Positions 1 through 7,271 are shown, numbered from the stretch's first letter. The stretch is DNA of 17,317 nucleotides from JAAYGD01 sp964428195 (GCA_964428195.1 CAYRXC010000018.1:1-17317), one strand, 5' to 3'. The notes: a model not told the origin generated them from the sequence alone. Made by a program: numbers and translations.

Positions 1-30
1 AACGTATTAAGCTTTTTTTGAAGGAGGCCT

Positions 31-777
31 ATGATAATAAACAAAATAAAAAAAACAGGAAAAAATAAATATAAGATTATTGTTGATAATAAAGAGTTTG
101 TTATATATGAAGACATATTAATAAAGTATAATTTATTATATAATAAAAAAGTAGACGATAAGTTATTAGCAAGCATTGAAAAGGACAATATATTTTATGA
201 AGCATATGAAAAATCACTTAAATACTTAGATATAAAGATGAGACTAGAAAAAGAAATATATGAATATTTAATTAATAAATATGAAATTAATATTATAAAT
301 AAAGTAATAGATAAACTAAAAAAAGAAGGATACTTAGATGTTAATAAATACATTACTGCATATATTAACGACAAGATTAATTTTACTAACGATGGCCCTT
401 ATAAAATCAAAAGAGATTTAATAAATAAAGGAATTGATGAATCCATTATAAATATTGAATCGATAGACTATGATCTGATAAAAACCAAATTAGATAGATT
501 GATAATAAAATATAGTAATCTAAACAAGAATAACAGTAGAAATGTTATTAAATCAAAGACGTTAACTCATTTTTCTCTTTTAGGATTTGATAAAGAATTA
601 ATCGAAGAAGTATTTGAAAACTTAAATATTTCAGGAGATAAGAATAAAATCAAAAAAGATTATGATAAATTATATTCAAAATATTCAAAGAAATTAACTG
701 GTTATAAGTTAGAAGCAACAATAAAACAGAAATTATATCAAAAAGGGTATTCAATAGATGAAATAAATAACATTTAA
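31..777 (+). CDS. recX: RecX, regulatory protein of RecA
   Basis: RecX-type protein of 248 residues, close to the usual length in Firmicutes (about 260). Family members bind RecA filaments and modulate recombination and the SOS response in the cytoplasm. What I see is the lysine-rich, all-helical make-up of the family, with the typical first-repeat pattern around residues 58-88 (a YLDIKMRLEKE-like stretch, then a second helix and the KLKKEGYLD turn). Further three-helix repeats follow to the C-terminus, ending in a GYSIDEI motif. The ATG is preceded by a strong AAGGAGG at 21-27, only 3 bases away. The next gene starts 14 bases downstream on the same strand, so the two are probably co-transcribed although their functions look unrelated. 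No promoter is visible in the 30 bases available upstream. The assignment rests on pattern recognition of a divergent family, so it is good but not certain. Confidence 0.8.
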   Translation: MIINKIKKTGKNKYKIIVDNKEFVIYEDILIKYNLLYNKKVDDKLLASIEKDNIFYEAYEKSLKYLDIKMRLEKEIYEYLINKYEINIINKVIDKLKKEGYLDVNKYITAYINDKINFTNDGPYKIKRDLINKGIDESIINIESIDYDLIKTKLDRLIIKYSNLNKNNSRNVIKSKTLTHFSLLGFDKELIEEVFENLNISGDKNKIKKDYDKLYSKYSKKLTGYKLEATIKQKLYQKGYSIDEINNI

Positions 778-791
778 AATAAGGAGTATAC

Positions 792-2024
792 ATGAAGAAT
801 AAAGGATTTACATTAATTGAGTTATTAGCGGTAATAATAGCTTTAGCAATAGTATTAGCAATAGCGGTTCCTAGAGTACTAAATTTAATAGATGACTCAA
901 AGAAAGCTGCTTTTGAGATATCCGCAAATAAATTATTGAATGAAGCTAAAAAGGAATATTCAAAATATGCAGAAGAAAAAGAATTTATTATTGAAAACAA
1001 AGAGTTTATTGATGAGTCATTTGAATTACAAGGAGAATTACCAGAGAATGGTTCAATAAAAGTATTTGATGATGGAACAGTAGCAATAGCAGTTCATAAT
1101 GATAAATGGTGTGCTCTAAAAAGAAATATAGAAGAAGAAATTCAATTAATACCATATGAAGGAGAATGTGCAATATTTACTCCAATAGCTTGTTTTACTT
1201 ATAGCATTAATCCAACATATGTAATGATAACTGATTATGATGATTCTTGTGAAAAAGATGTAATAATACCATCTACAATAGAAGGATTACCTGTTACTAG
1301 ATTAGGAAATAGTGCTTTTGCAAATAATCAGTTAACAAGTGTTGAAATTCCGAATACAGTTACAGTTTTAGAATATGGTTCATTTCTAAATAACTTATTA
1401 TCTACAATTTTGATACCCTCTAGTGTTACACAAATTGATAATAGTGTGTTTAATACAAATCAACTCACTACTTTATCAATTCCAAATTCCGTAACACAAA
1501 TTGGTCACGAGGCATTTGCAAATAATCAAATAACTAGTGTAACCATACCTACTAGTATCACTACAATATATAGTAGAACTTTTATGAATAATCAACTCAC
1601 AAACATAATAATACCTAATAATATTACTTCAATTGAATATAAAGCTTTTGAAAATAATCGACTCACAAGTTTAACAATTCCAAATAGTGTAACGGAGATT
1701 GAATGGAGTGCATTTAGAGACAATCAATTATTTTCAATATCAATTCCAAATTCTATTACAGACATATCAGGATGGGTTTTTCGAAGTAATCTTTTAACTA
1801 GTATTTCTATTCCAAATAGTGTCGTAACTATGACAAACGGACCTTTTGAAGACAATCAATTAACAAGTGTAACTATGCCTGCAAATGTTGATATTGGAAC
1901 CCCAGGAATTGGGCTTCCAATGGTTTCTGCATCATTCTATAATTCTTATGTTACGGATAATGCAAGAGCTGCTGGCACCTACACTTCAACATGTCAAGAT
2001 TGTGTATGGACTAAACAACCATAA
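792..2024 (+). CDS. Prepilin-like protein with BspA-type leucine-rich repeats
   Basis: 410-residue surface protein. Residues 1-5 (MKNKG) form a class III leader, followed by FTLIEL at 6-11 with the conserved Glu at mature position 5 and a hydrophobic helix to about residue 32. This is the signature cleaved and methylated by prepilin peptidase and assembled by type IV pilus or pseudopilus machinery. Residues 33-155 form a pilin-like head with Cys107, 126, 134 and 153. Residues 158-361 are LRR_5/BspA-like repeats, eight of them in a strict 22-residue period (IPNSVT..I...AF..NQLTS). The tail (380-410) has an AAGTYT stretch and a CxxC at 401-404. There is no LPxTG motif or C-terminal anchor. An AAGGAG site precedes the ATG. 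It lies directly behind recX and ends at a shared terminator. Likely role, by inference: an adhesive or ligand-binding minor pilin. No pilus assembly genes are in this window. Confidence 0.85.
   Translation: MKNKGFTLIELLAVIIALAIVLAIAVPRVLNLIDDSKKAAFEISANKLLNEAKKEYSKYAEEKEFIIENKEFIDESFELQGELPENGSIKVFDDGTVAIAVHNDKWCALKRNIEEEIQLIPYEGECAIFTPIACFTYSINPTYVMITDYDDSCEKDVIIPSTIEGLPVTRLGNSAFANNQLTSVEIPNTVTVLEYGSFLNNLLSTILIPSSVTQIDNSVFNTNQLTTLSIPNSVTQIGHEAFANNQITSVTIPTSITTIYSRTFMNNQLTNIIIPNNITSIEYKAFENNRLTSLTIPNSVTEIEWSAFRDNQLFSISIPNSITDISGWVFRSNLLTSISIPNSVVTMTNGPFEDNQLTSVTMPANVDIGTPGIGLPMVSASFYNSYVTDNARAAGTYTSTCQDCVWTKQP
1347..1874 (+). repeat. Eight tandem 66-bp LRR-coding repeats
   Basis: Coding repeat inside the pilin-LRR gene. 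Eight units of exactly 22 codons run from residue 186 to 361 with no insertions. Each begins with IP(N/S/T) and contains a conserved F and an N-(Q/L/R)-(L/I) step. At DNA level the copies are diverged, sharing short blocks such as AATAATCAACTCAC and ATTCCAAA. This points to an old array held in register by the fold rather than a recent expansion. A ninth, looser unit (158-185) precedes it. Confidence 0.85.
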
Positions 2025-2025
2025 T

Positions 2026-2053
2026 AAAAGGAACTACTCAGTAGCTCCTTTTT
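2026..2053. terminator. Bidirectional terminator between pilin-LRR gene and prsA
   Basis: Inverted repeat AAAAGGAACTAC / GTAGCTCCTTTT around the loop TCA, followed by a T-run on the plus strand. On the minus strand the single mismatch becomes a G-U pair, so the hairpin is fully paired, again with a T-rich flank. The stop codon of prsA (2034-2036) lies inside the stem. It would stop transcripts from both convergent genes. Confidence 0.85.
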
Positions 2054-3035
2054 GTTCGTTCATATAATTGTCGTATCTTATTTTAAGTTCTGGATCAAAT
2101 ATTTCTAATTTGTATTTTGTTCTTAATTGATCAAGAGCAAATGCTTCAATATTTGTTGTATTTGTTACTTTATCTTTTGCTATTGCATCTTTTATTGATT
2201 CTTTTAAATCTTCAAGTTTACCTTTTTCTTCTTGTTTTTCTTTGTATATTATGTGATATCCAAATTGAGATTTAACTGGTTCTTTTGAGTATTCTCCTAC
2301 CTTTAAGCTAACTGCTGCATCTTCAAAAGGTTCTACCATTACTCCTCTATTGAATGGATCTAATAATCCGCCTTTTGTTGCGCTTCCATCGTCTGAGTTC
2401 TTTTTAGCAAGTTCTTTAAACTTTTCTAATTTATCTTCTGCATCATTAATCTCTTTAATTAAGTCTTTTGCTTTATTTAATGCATTCTCTTCAGCACTAT
2501 TAGTCAATAGAGCTTTTTCATCTTCAGTCATTGTATCTTTAATTAAACTTGTATCAGGTTTAATTAATATATGATAAGCTGTAATATCTCCAATTGATTT
2601 ATTATCATAATAATCTTTTATCTCTTCATCGGTAATCAATGACATAGCATAATCTTCTTTAGCAAGTTCTTTCTTTTGGTTCATTTCTAGCAATTCATAT
2701 AATTCTTTTTCTGTTGTTACTCCATAGTAATATTGTATAGCTTCCGCAAAGTCAGATCCAAGTTGTTCTTTTGCTGCCAATATTTGAGCTTCTATTATAT
2801 CTTTCATTTCTTGTGTTGTTTTATATTCTTGATTTAATAATTTAATATTGATTTCGTTTAGTACATACGCAAATCCATAATTAAACTTTAAATCCTCATA
2901 TAAATCATCTGCGGTCATATTGGCACCCTTCATTTCAAATAAAACTTCCTTACCATCTTTTAATTTTGGTGCTCCACATCCAGTTAGTAGTAATACTACC
3001 AATGAACTAATAAATATTTTTTTAACTATTTGCAT
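2034..3035 (-). CDS. prsA: PrsA-like foldase lipoprotein (parvulin-type PPIase)
   Basis: Extracytoplasmic, membrane-anchored peptidyl-prolyl isomerase/foldase that helps secreted proteins fold after export. The ATG at 3035 (333 residues) is chosen over an in-frame TTG 18 bases upstream, because the AGGAGGAG site (3042-3049) lies just before this ATG and overlaps the TTG version. A lipoprotein signal peptide ends in LLTGC, with lipidated Cys20. An N-terminal helical chaperone region is followed by a parvulin domain at about residues 151-264. That domain has AYHILIK, a DDGSATKGGLL loop, and an F-x-x-A...L-x-x-GE...PVKSQFGYHII block. A helical, charged C-terminal tail follows. Its own promoter lies in the divergent region upstream. 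Possible clients in this window include the exported pilin-LRR and anchored surface proteins, but that is inference. Length is slightly above B. subtilis PrsA (292). Confidence 0.93.
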   Translation of the reverse strand: MQIVKKIFISSLVVLLLTGCGAPKLKDGKEVLFEMKGANMTADDLYEDLKFNYGFAYVLNEINIKLLNQEYKTTQEMKDIIEAQILAAKEQLGSDFAEAIQYYYGVTTEKELYELLEMNQKKELAKEDYAMSLITDEEIKDYYDNKSIGDITAYHILIKPDTSLIKDTMTEDEKALLTNSAEENALNKAKDLIKEINDAEDKLEKFKELAKKNSDDGSATKGGLLDPFNRGVMVEPFEDAAVSLKVGEYSKEPVKSQFGYHIIYKEKQEEKGKLEDLKESIKDAIAKDKVTNTTNIEAFALDQLRTKYKLEIFDPELKIRYDNYMNEQKGATE

Positions 3036-3062
3036 AAATTCTCCTCCTAGCAACTAAATGAA

Positions 3063-3091
3063 ATTATACTAAAAATTAACAATAATGTAAA
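3063..3091 (-). promoter_or_regulatory. prsA promoter
   Basis: Read on the minus strand: -35 TTTACA (3091-3086), a spacer of exactly 17 bases, and -10 TATAAT (3068-3063). The start codon is 27 bases beyond the -10. This is one of the few promoters here with both boxes well matched. Confidence 0.75.
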
Positions 3092-3117
3092 TGTTTTTGA
3101 CTATTTTGTTTAATCTA

Positions 3118-3146
3118 TTGCCCCAAAAAAGCAATAGTGATAAAAT
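3118..3146 (+). promoter_or_regulatory. Promoter of hydrolase-ddl operon with overlapping inverted repeat
   Basis: -35 TTGCCC (3118-3123), spacer 17, then an extended -10 in which TG (3138-3139) precedes TAAAAT (3141-3146). The ATG lies 18 bases after the -10, giving a leader of about 11-13 bases. A perfect 7-bp inverted repeat, CTATTGC-N9-GCAATAG (3115-3137), covers the -35 box and spacer and could be an operator. Confidence 0.65.
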
Positions 3147-3164
3147 GTTTATACGGGTGATCAG

Positions 3165-3914
3165 ATGAAAATTAAAAACTTAGAGATAAATTTAGTTCAA
3201 TATGGAAATAAAAAAGGCAAAAATATTGTTCTTCTTCATGGATGGGGTCAGAATACTGATGTAATGGATATTTTGGGTAAAAGATTAGAAAAATATTTTT
3301 ATGTAACAAATATTGATATGCCAGGCTTTGGTAAAAGTGACAAATTAGAAAAAGCTTTAACTATATACGAATATGAAGAAATATTTGAAGAGATAATGAC
3401 TCAATTAAAGATAAAAAAACCAATATTGATTGGGCATTCCTTTGGAGGAAGAATAGCAATAATTTATGCTTCTAAAAAAGAAGTTGAAAAATTAGTATTA
3501 CTTGCTGCTCCATTTAGAAAGATGATCAAAGAATTAACATTAAAGGTAAGGATATTGAAAGCACTTAAAAAAATACCTATATTAAATAAATTCGAAGATT
3601 ATGCTAAATCAAAAATTGGATCTACTGATTATAAAAATGCTGATCCAATAATGAGAGAAACACTAGTAAATATAGTCAATGAAGATTTAACTGAATGTTT
3701 AAGAAAGATTCAAGAACCAACATTGTTGATATGGGGAACAAATGATACTGCAGTTCCAATTGAAGAAGCTAGATATGCAAAAGATATAATGAAAAATGCT
3801 GGATTGGTAGAATTAGAAAATTCAACTCATTATGCATTTGTTGAAAGAAAAGAAAGAGTAGTAAGAATTTTAGAAAATTTTTTTGGAATTGAAGAACCTA
3901 GGAGGAAAATATGA
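3165..3914 (+). CDS. Alpha/beta hydrolase
   Basis: 249-residue cytoplasmic alpha/beta hydrolase-fold protein. Visible motifs are the oxyanion-hole HG (LLHGWGQN, residues 23-30), the nucleophile elbow GHSFGG (Ser92), an acid in WGTND (Asp194) and the catalytic His222 in NSTHYAF. A complete catalytic triad therefore appears present. There is no signal peptide. The substrate cannot be told from sequence; family members include esterases, lipases and C-C hydrolases. The site GGGTGATC, 3-4 bases before the ATG, pairs with the extreme 3' end of 16S rRNA. Its stop overlaps the ddl start (ATGA), so the two are translationally coupled. This suggests, without proving, a role in envelope or peptidoglycan metabolism. 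Confidence 0.88.
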   Translation: MKIKNLEINLVQYGNKKGKNIVLLHGWGQNTDVMDILGKRLEKYFYVTNIDMPGFGKSDKLEKALTIYEYEEIFEEIMTQLKIKKPILIGHSFGGRIAIIYASKKEVEKLVLLAAPFRKMIKELTLKVRILKALKKIPILNKFEDYAKSKIGSTDYKNADPIMRETLVNIVNEDLTECLRKIQEPTLLIWGTNDTAVPIEEARYAKDIMKNAGLVELENSTHYAFVERKERVVRILENFFGIEEPRRKI

Positions 3915-5080
3915 AATTAAAAATTGGAGTAATCTTTGGTGGAGAAAGTGTAGAACATGAAATAAGTGTAATTTCTGCTATACAAGCTATGAAAGCTTTA
4001 GATGAAGAGAAGTATGAAATTGTACCAATATATATATCTAAAGATAGAGAATGGTATACCGGGAATTTACTTAAGGAGATTGATTTATATAAAGAATTCG
4101 ACAATTTAAAAAAGTATGCCAAGAATGTTGTTTTATATAATAAATCAGGTACTTATGTACTTCAAACAAAAAAAGGATTAAAGAGAGTTGTCAATGAAAT
4201 AGATCTAGTATTACCAATAATGCATGGTACAAATGGGGAAGATGGTTCTATTCAAGGATATTTAAATATGATAGGTATTCCTTATGCTCAAAGTAATCTA
4301 TATGCTTCTACAATAGGACAAGATAAAGTATTTCAAAAACAAATATTGAAAGAAGCTGGGCTTCCTGTATTGGATTTCATTTGGTTTTTTGACAATGACT
4401 ATTTAGAAGATTTTAATTCAATAAAAAAAGGTGTTTCAAAGATTGGATATCCAGTTATAGTTAAACCAGCAAGATTAGGAAGTAGTATTGGAATTAAGCT
4501 TGCCAATAATGAAGAAGAATTAAAAAGTGCAATTGATTTTGCAATTAGGTATGACGATAAGGTATTAGTTGAAAAAGTAGTAAAGAATTTAGTTGAATTA
4601 AATTGTGCAGTATTAGGAAACAAAGACGGATGTGAGACTAGTTTGATTGAAGAGGTTTTATCTTCTGGGGATTTATTGTCGTATGATGATAAGTATGTTG
4701 GAGAAAAAAAGACAAAAGGTATGCTTTCTGCTAACAGAATTATTCCTGCAAAGATAAACAAAAATACAGAAAAAGAAATTACCGATTTATCTAGAAAAGT
4801 ATTTAAAACAATCAATTTTAGTGGAATAGTAAGAATAGATTATTTGATGGATTCAAAGAAAGGCAAGATGTTTATTAATGAAGTAAACACGATCCCAGGA
4901 TCATTATCTTTCTACTTATGGGATAGTAATAAAAAGAATTATACAAAATTATTAGATGAACTAATTAATCTAGCTATTAAAGAATATAAAAACAAAACAA
5001 ATAAAACACATTCATTTGAAATTAATATTCTTAAGAATTATAATGGATTAAAAGGCAAAAAAGGGAAGTTGAAATTTTAA
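3911..5080 (+). CDS. ddl: D-alanine--D-alanine ligase
   Basis: ATP-grasp ligase that makes D-Ala-D-Ala for the peptidoglycan precursor, in the cytoplasm. Seen: N-terminal GGESVEHEIS (10-19, Glu15), HGTNGEDG (105-112), the ATP-grasp segment YPVIVKPARLGSSIGI (180-195), and the metal-binding NEVNTIPG (323-330). The specificity loop reads YDDKY, with Tyr262 where D-Ala-D-Ala ligases have Tyr. VanA-type D-Ala-D-Lac ligases have His and Leuconostoc has Phe, so D-Ala-D-Ala is predicted. At 389 residues it is longer than B. subtilis Ddl (about 354). The extra tail is basic and ends KGKKGKLKF, and is probably family-specific. The start overlaps the hydrolase gene and is preceded by AGGAGG. The presence of ddl argues that the cell builds a peptidoglycan wall, unlike true mycoplasmas. 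Confidence 0.96.
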   Translation: MKLKIGVIFGGESVEHEISVISAIQAMKALDEEKYEIVPIYISKDREWYTGNLLKEIDLYKEFDNLKKYAKNVVLYNKSGTYVLQTKKGLKRVVNEIDLVLPIMHGTNGEDGSIQGYLNMIGIPYAQSNLYASTIGQDKVFQKQILKEAGLPVLDFIWFFDNDYLEDFNSIKKGVSKIGYPVIVKPARLGSSIGIKLANNEEELKSAIDFAIRYDDKVLVEKVVKNLVELNCAVLGNKDGCETSLIEEVLSSGDLLSYDDKYVGEKKTKGMLSANRIIPAKINKNTEKEITDLSRKVFKTINFSGIVRIDYLMDSKKGKMFINEVNTIPGSLSFYLWDSNKKNYTKLLDELINLAIKEYKNKTNKTHSFEINILKNYNGLKGKKGKLKF

Positions 5081-5090
5081 CTTCTTTTTT
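5065..5090 (+). terminator. ddl terminator
   Basis: Stem GAAGTT / AACTTC with loop GAAATTTT, followed by seven T residues. The ddl stop codon TAA (5078-5080) lies at the start of the right arm. The stem is short and AT-rich, but the T-tract is clear. The T-tract runs directly into the next promoter. Confidence 0.6.
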
Positions 5091-5092
5091 TA

Positions 5093-5101
5093 TGATATAA
5101 T
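5093..5101 (+). promoter_or_regulatory. Extended -10 promoter for the unknown membrane protein
   Basis: TGATATAAT: a TG dinucleotide one base before a perfect TATAAT. There is no convincing -35 at 16-18 bases; that position is T-rich terminator sequence. The ATG lies 20 bases after the -10. Confidence 0.65.
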
Positions 5102-5121
5102 TTATTTAGATAGGAGAGTAT

Positions 5122-5973
5122 ATGGAAATAGAAAATTTAAAGAAAAAAAACAAGACTATAATTACTATACTTGTTGTAATCTTTGTTATTGGAATTTGCA
5201 TATTAGGTTATTACGTATTTAATAAATCTTCTAGGAATAATGAAATAAACAAAAATGATACAGAAATAGAGAAAGAAGATAAAGATAAAGAAGAGGAGAC
5301 TGAGGAAGAAGACATTAATCAAGTTACAAAGACAGATGATCAAATATTTGATGAAATAGTTGAAATTATTAAAGATGAGTTATTTATATTTTATGGGTTA
5401 AATAGCATAGAAGACCTTACTCCCGAAATTAAAGCTTTCTTGGCAATTAGCTTGTATAATAACAATAAAGGATTAGATGAGTATATTGAAAATAATACTC
5501 CTTTAAAGTCTGAAGATTTGAAGGAAGAATTTAATAAGAGTTCTTTAAGGGACTTTGAGTTTGAAGATATAAGTATTCCTTGTACATTGTATGAAAAATT
5601 TGATCATTATGCATGGACATACAGGTCGGAAAGTAAAACATATGATTATACTGAAATAGGTCATGGTGGTTCAGGAGCTGGGCCAATAGATAGTCAAATA
5701 ACAAAGAAGAACAAAGAAAATGGGTTATATGTTATATCTTATAAATATTTGTGGGAATCTTATGGAGAATTTGAAGAGGAATTAAATGTTTATACAAAAT
5801 TTGAAGATGCAATGTCTTCAAGAAACCCACTTGTAACCGTGAGTAGAGATATTAACAAAGAAACACTAATCGAAACCCAAGCCTCTAATATATTAAATAC
5901 ACTTGATACTTATACTTTTACTTTTGAATTAATAGACAATAAAATAATATTAAAAGATTTTGTTAGGAACTAA
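5122..5973 (+). CDS. Unknown membrane-anchored protein with acidic linker
   Basis: I do not recognise a family. The 283-residue protein has a short basic N-terminus, one TM helix (about residues 12-33) and a highly acidic, low-complexity linker (38-66, rich in E, D and K). A globular domain of about 210 residues follows, predicted outside the cell. That domain begins with helices (DDQIFDEIVEIIKDEL) and continues into a beta-rich part with a glycine loop GHGGSGAGP (180-188) and aromatic strands. It has a single extracytoplasmic cysteine (Cys154). A GGAGAG site precedes the ATG, with its own extended -10 promoter and terminator, so it is a one-gene unit. It sits between cell-wall synthesis (ddl) and a CapA-type protein, which hints at an envelope role but does not show one. 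Confidence 0.75.
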   Translation: MEIENLKKKNKTIITILVVIFVIGICILGYYVFNKSSRNNEINKNDTEIEKEDKDKEEETEEEDINQVTKTDDQIFDEIVEIIKDELFIFYGLNSIEDLTPEIKAFLAISLYNNNKGLDEYIENNTPLKSEDLKEEFNKSSLRDFEFEDISIPCTLYEKFDHYAWTYRSESKTYDYTEIGHGGSGAGPIDSQITKKNKENGLYVISYKYLWESYGEFEEELNVYTKFEDAMSSRNPLVTVSRDINKETLIETQASNILNTLDTYTFTFELIDNKIILKDFVRN

Positions 5974-5996
5974 TTGGTTTAGTTTCTTTCTTTTTT
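5966..5996 (+). terminator. Terminator of the unknown membrane protein gene
   Basis: Stem GGAACTAA / TTAGTTTC (8 bp with one G-U) around the loop TTGGT, then TTTCTTTTTT. The stop codon TAA (5971-5973) is inside the left arm. Confidence 0.75.
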
Positions 5997-6003
5997 ATAT
6001 ATA

Positions 6004-6012
6004 TGGTATACT
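6004..6012 (+). promoter_or_regulatory. Extended -10 promoter of the CapA-family gene
   Basis: TGGTATACT, with the extended TG motif, directly after the preceding terminator T-tract. No -35 beyond T-rich DNA. There are 17 bases to the ATG, leaving a leader of about 11 bases that starts next to the GGTGAT ribosome site. Confidence 0.6.
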
Positions 6013-6029
6013 AATGATGTGGTGATAAT

Positions 6030-7223
6030 ATGAAAAGAAAAATAAAAAAGAAAGCAATATTTATTTTGATATTAATATTTTTGTGTATTATCTTATTTAA
6101 TTCGATTAAATTGTTTAATGGATTAAAAGAAGAAAAGAAAATAGATGCAGAAGAAGTCGTTACTGAACCTAGAGAACTAACTACAAAGGTTAATCTAGTA
6201 ATGGTTGGAGATGCATTGATACATGGGACAGTATATAAAGATGCATACAATAGTGAAACTGATACTTATGATTTTAAAAAGCATATATCTTTAATAAAAC
6301 CAATAATAAAAAAATATGATCTTGCATTTTATAATCAAGAAACAATATTGGGAGGGAGAGAACTTGGATTTTCTTCTTACCCTCAGTTTAATTCTCCTCA
6401 AGAAGTTGGAGATGCAATGTTAGATGCTGGATTCAACATGGTCGGTTTAGCCAATAATCATACTATGGATAAATATGAAAAAGGAATTAAAAATTCTTTA
6501 AATTACTGGAATGATAAAAAGAATGTATTAACTGCAGGAAGTTATCTTTCTTTTGAAGATAGAAATACTCCAAGAATAAGAACAAAAAAGAATATTTCAT
6601 ATACTTTGTTAAGCTATACTTATGGAACTAATGGTATACCTGTTCCAAGTGGCAAAGAATATTTGGTTAATTTATGGAATGTATATTCTGATTCGGATTA
6701 TCAATCATATAAAGAACAAGTAAAAAAAGATATAGAAGCTGTAAGAGAAAAAGTAGATGTATTAATAGTTTCAATGCATTGGGGAGTAGAATATACTTTT
6801 ACTCCAAATACATTTCAAAAAGATATGGCTAATTATTTAGCATCTCTAGGAGTTGATATAATAATTGGTCACCACCCACATGTAATACAACCCGTTACTT
6901 GGATTGATGATACTTTAGTATTTTATTCGCTAGGGAATTTTTTATCAGCTCAGCTTCAAGATCAAAATTTCAATAAGATGATTGGATTAATGAGCAATTT
7001 AGAAATTGTTAAAACAGTTAAAGGAGATCAAAAAACAATAAAAATACAAAATGTAGAAAATGAATTGATATATACTTACTATAATGGATTTAAGAATTTT
7101 AAAGTAATACCTTTTAGTCAAATGACTGAAGAATATAACAAGAATTATAAGAGTTTATATGATTCATATAGTCAAATAGTAAAAAAATTAGATCCTAACC
7201 AAGTAGTTAAACCTTTAGATTGA
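6030..7223 (+). CDS. CapA-family metallophosphatase-like protein
   Basis: 397-residue membrane-anchored member of the CapA/PGA_cap family, whose founder takes part in poly-gamma-glutamate capsule synthesis or anchoring. The fold is that of calcineurin-like phosphoesterases. One N-terminal TM (about 8-25) places the domain outside. Motifs: MVGD (58-61), NQE (102-104), LANNHTMD (140-147), SMHWG (248-252), GHHPHVIQP (280-288) and SLGNF (300-304). All are family hallmarks with putative metal ligands intact. A C-terminal tail of about 60 residues carries no known motif. No capB, capC or capD homologue is nearby, so a capsule role cannot be assumed. Orphan CapA-like proteins are common in Firmicutes. 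It has its own promoter and the site GGTGAT before the ATG. Confidence 0.9.
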   Translation: MKRKIKKKAIFILILIFLCIILFNSIKLFNGLKEEKKIDAEEVVTEPRELTTKVNLVMVGDALIHGTVYKDAYNSETDTYDFKKHISLIKPIIKKYDLAFYNQETILGGRELGFSSYPQFNSPQEVGDAMLDAGFNMVGLANNHTMDKYEKGIKNSLNYWNDKKNVLTAGSYLSFEDRNTPRIRTKKNISYTLLSYTYGTNGIPVPSGKEYLVNLWNVYSDSDYQSYKEQVKKDIEAVREKVDVLIVSMHWGVEYTFTPNTFQKDMANYLASLGVDIIIGHHPHVIQPVTWIDDTLVFYSLGNFLSAQLQDQNFNKMIGLMSNLEIVKTVKGDQKTIKIQNVENELIYTYYNGFKNFKVIPFSQMTEEYNKNYKSLYDSYSQIVKKLDPNQVVKPLD

Positions 7224-7248
7224 GATGTACTTTTATAATAAAGTATAG

Positions 7249-7254
7249 TATAAT
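7249..7254 (+). promoter_or_regulatory. -10 box of the EIIB-like gene
   Basis: TATAAT, 17 bases before the chosen ATG, the same spacing as several other promoters here. A second TATAAT at 7234-7239 lies in the loop of a weak TACTTT / AAAGTA inverted repeat and could be an alternative. No clear -35 box. Confidence 0.45.
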
Positions 7255-7271
7255 TACGTAAGGTGATAAAT

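Noticed and set aside
650..1000. Minus-strand ORF opposite recX and the pilin gene
   Set aside because: It is antisense to two supported genes and crosses their junction; composition follows the real frames.
1347..1874. CRISPR-like or mobile repeat array
   Set aside because: The periodicity is 22 codons in frame with a leucine-rich repeat protein; there are no identical repeats or spacers.
1885..2067. Plus-strand ORF of 60 codons at the end of the pilin-LRR gene
   Set aside because: It lies in another frame of a clear coding region, runs through the terminator and has no ribosome site.
3036..3053. TTG start for prsA giving six more residues
   Set aside because: The added codons overlap the AGGAGGAG ribosome site, and the ATG gives a normal lipoprotein signal peptide.
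4399..4815. Minus-strand ORF of 138 codons inside ddl
   Set aside because: It is antisense to conserved ATP-grasp motifs of ddl and is low-complexity Ser/Leu/Phe, as expected of a shadow.
3911..5080. VanA-like D-Ala-D-Lac ligase (vancomycin resistance type)
   Set aside because: The specificity position is Tyr262 in a YDDKY loop, as in D-Ala-D-Ala ligases; no vanH or vanX neighbours.
7263..7271. GTG starts upstream of the EIIB-like gene and, likewise, of pgsA (15505)
   Set aside because: Both GTGs are part of the AGGTGAT ribosome site, which serves the ATG nine bases downstream.
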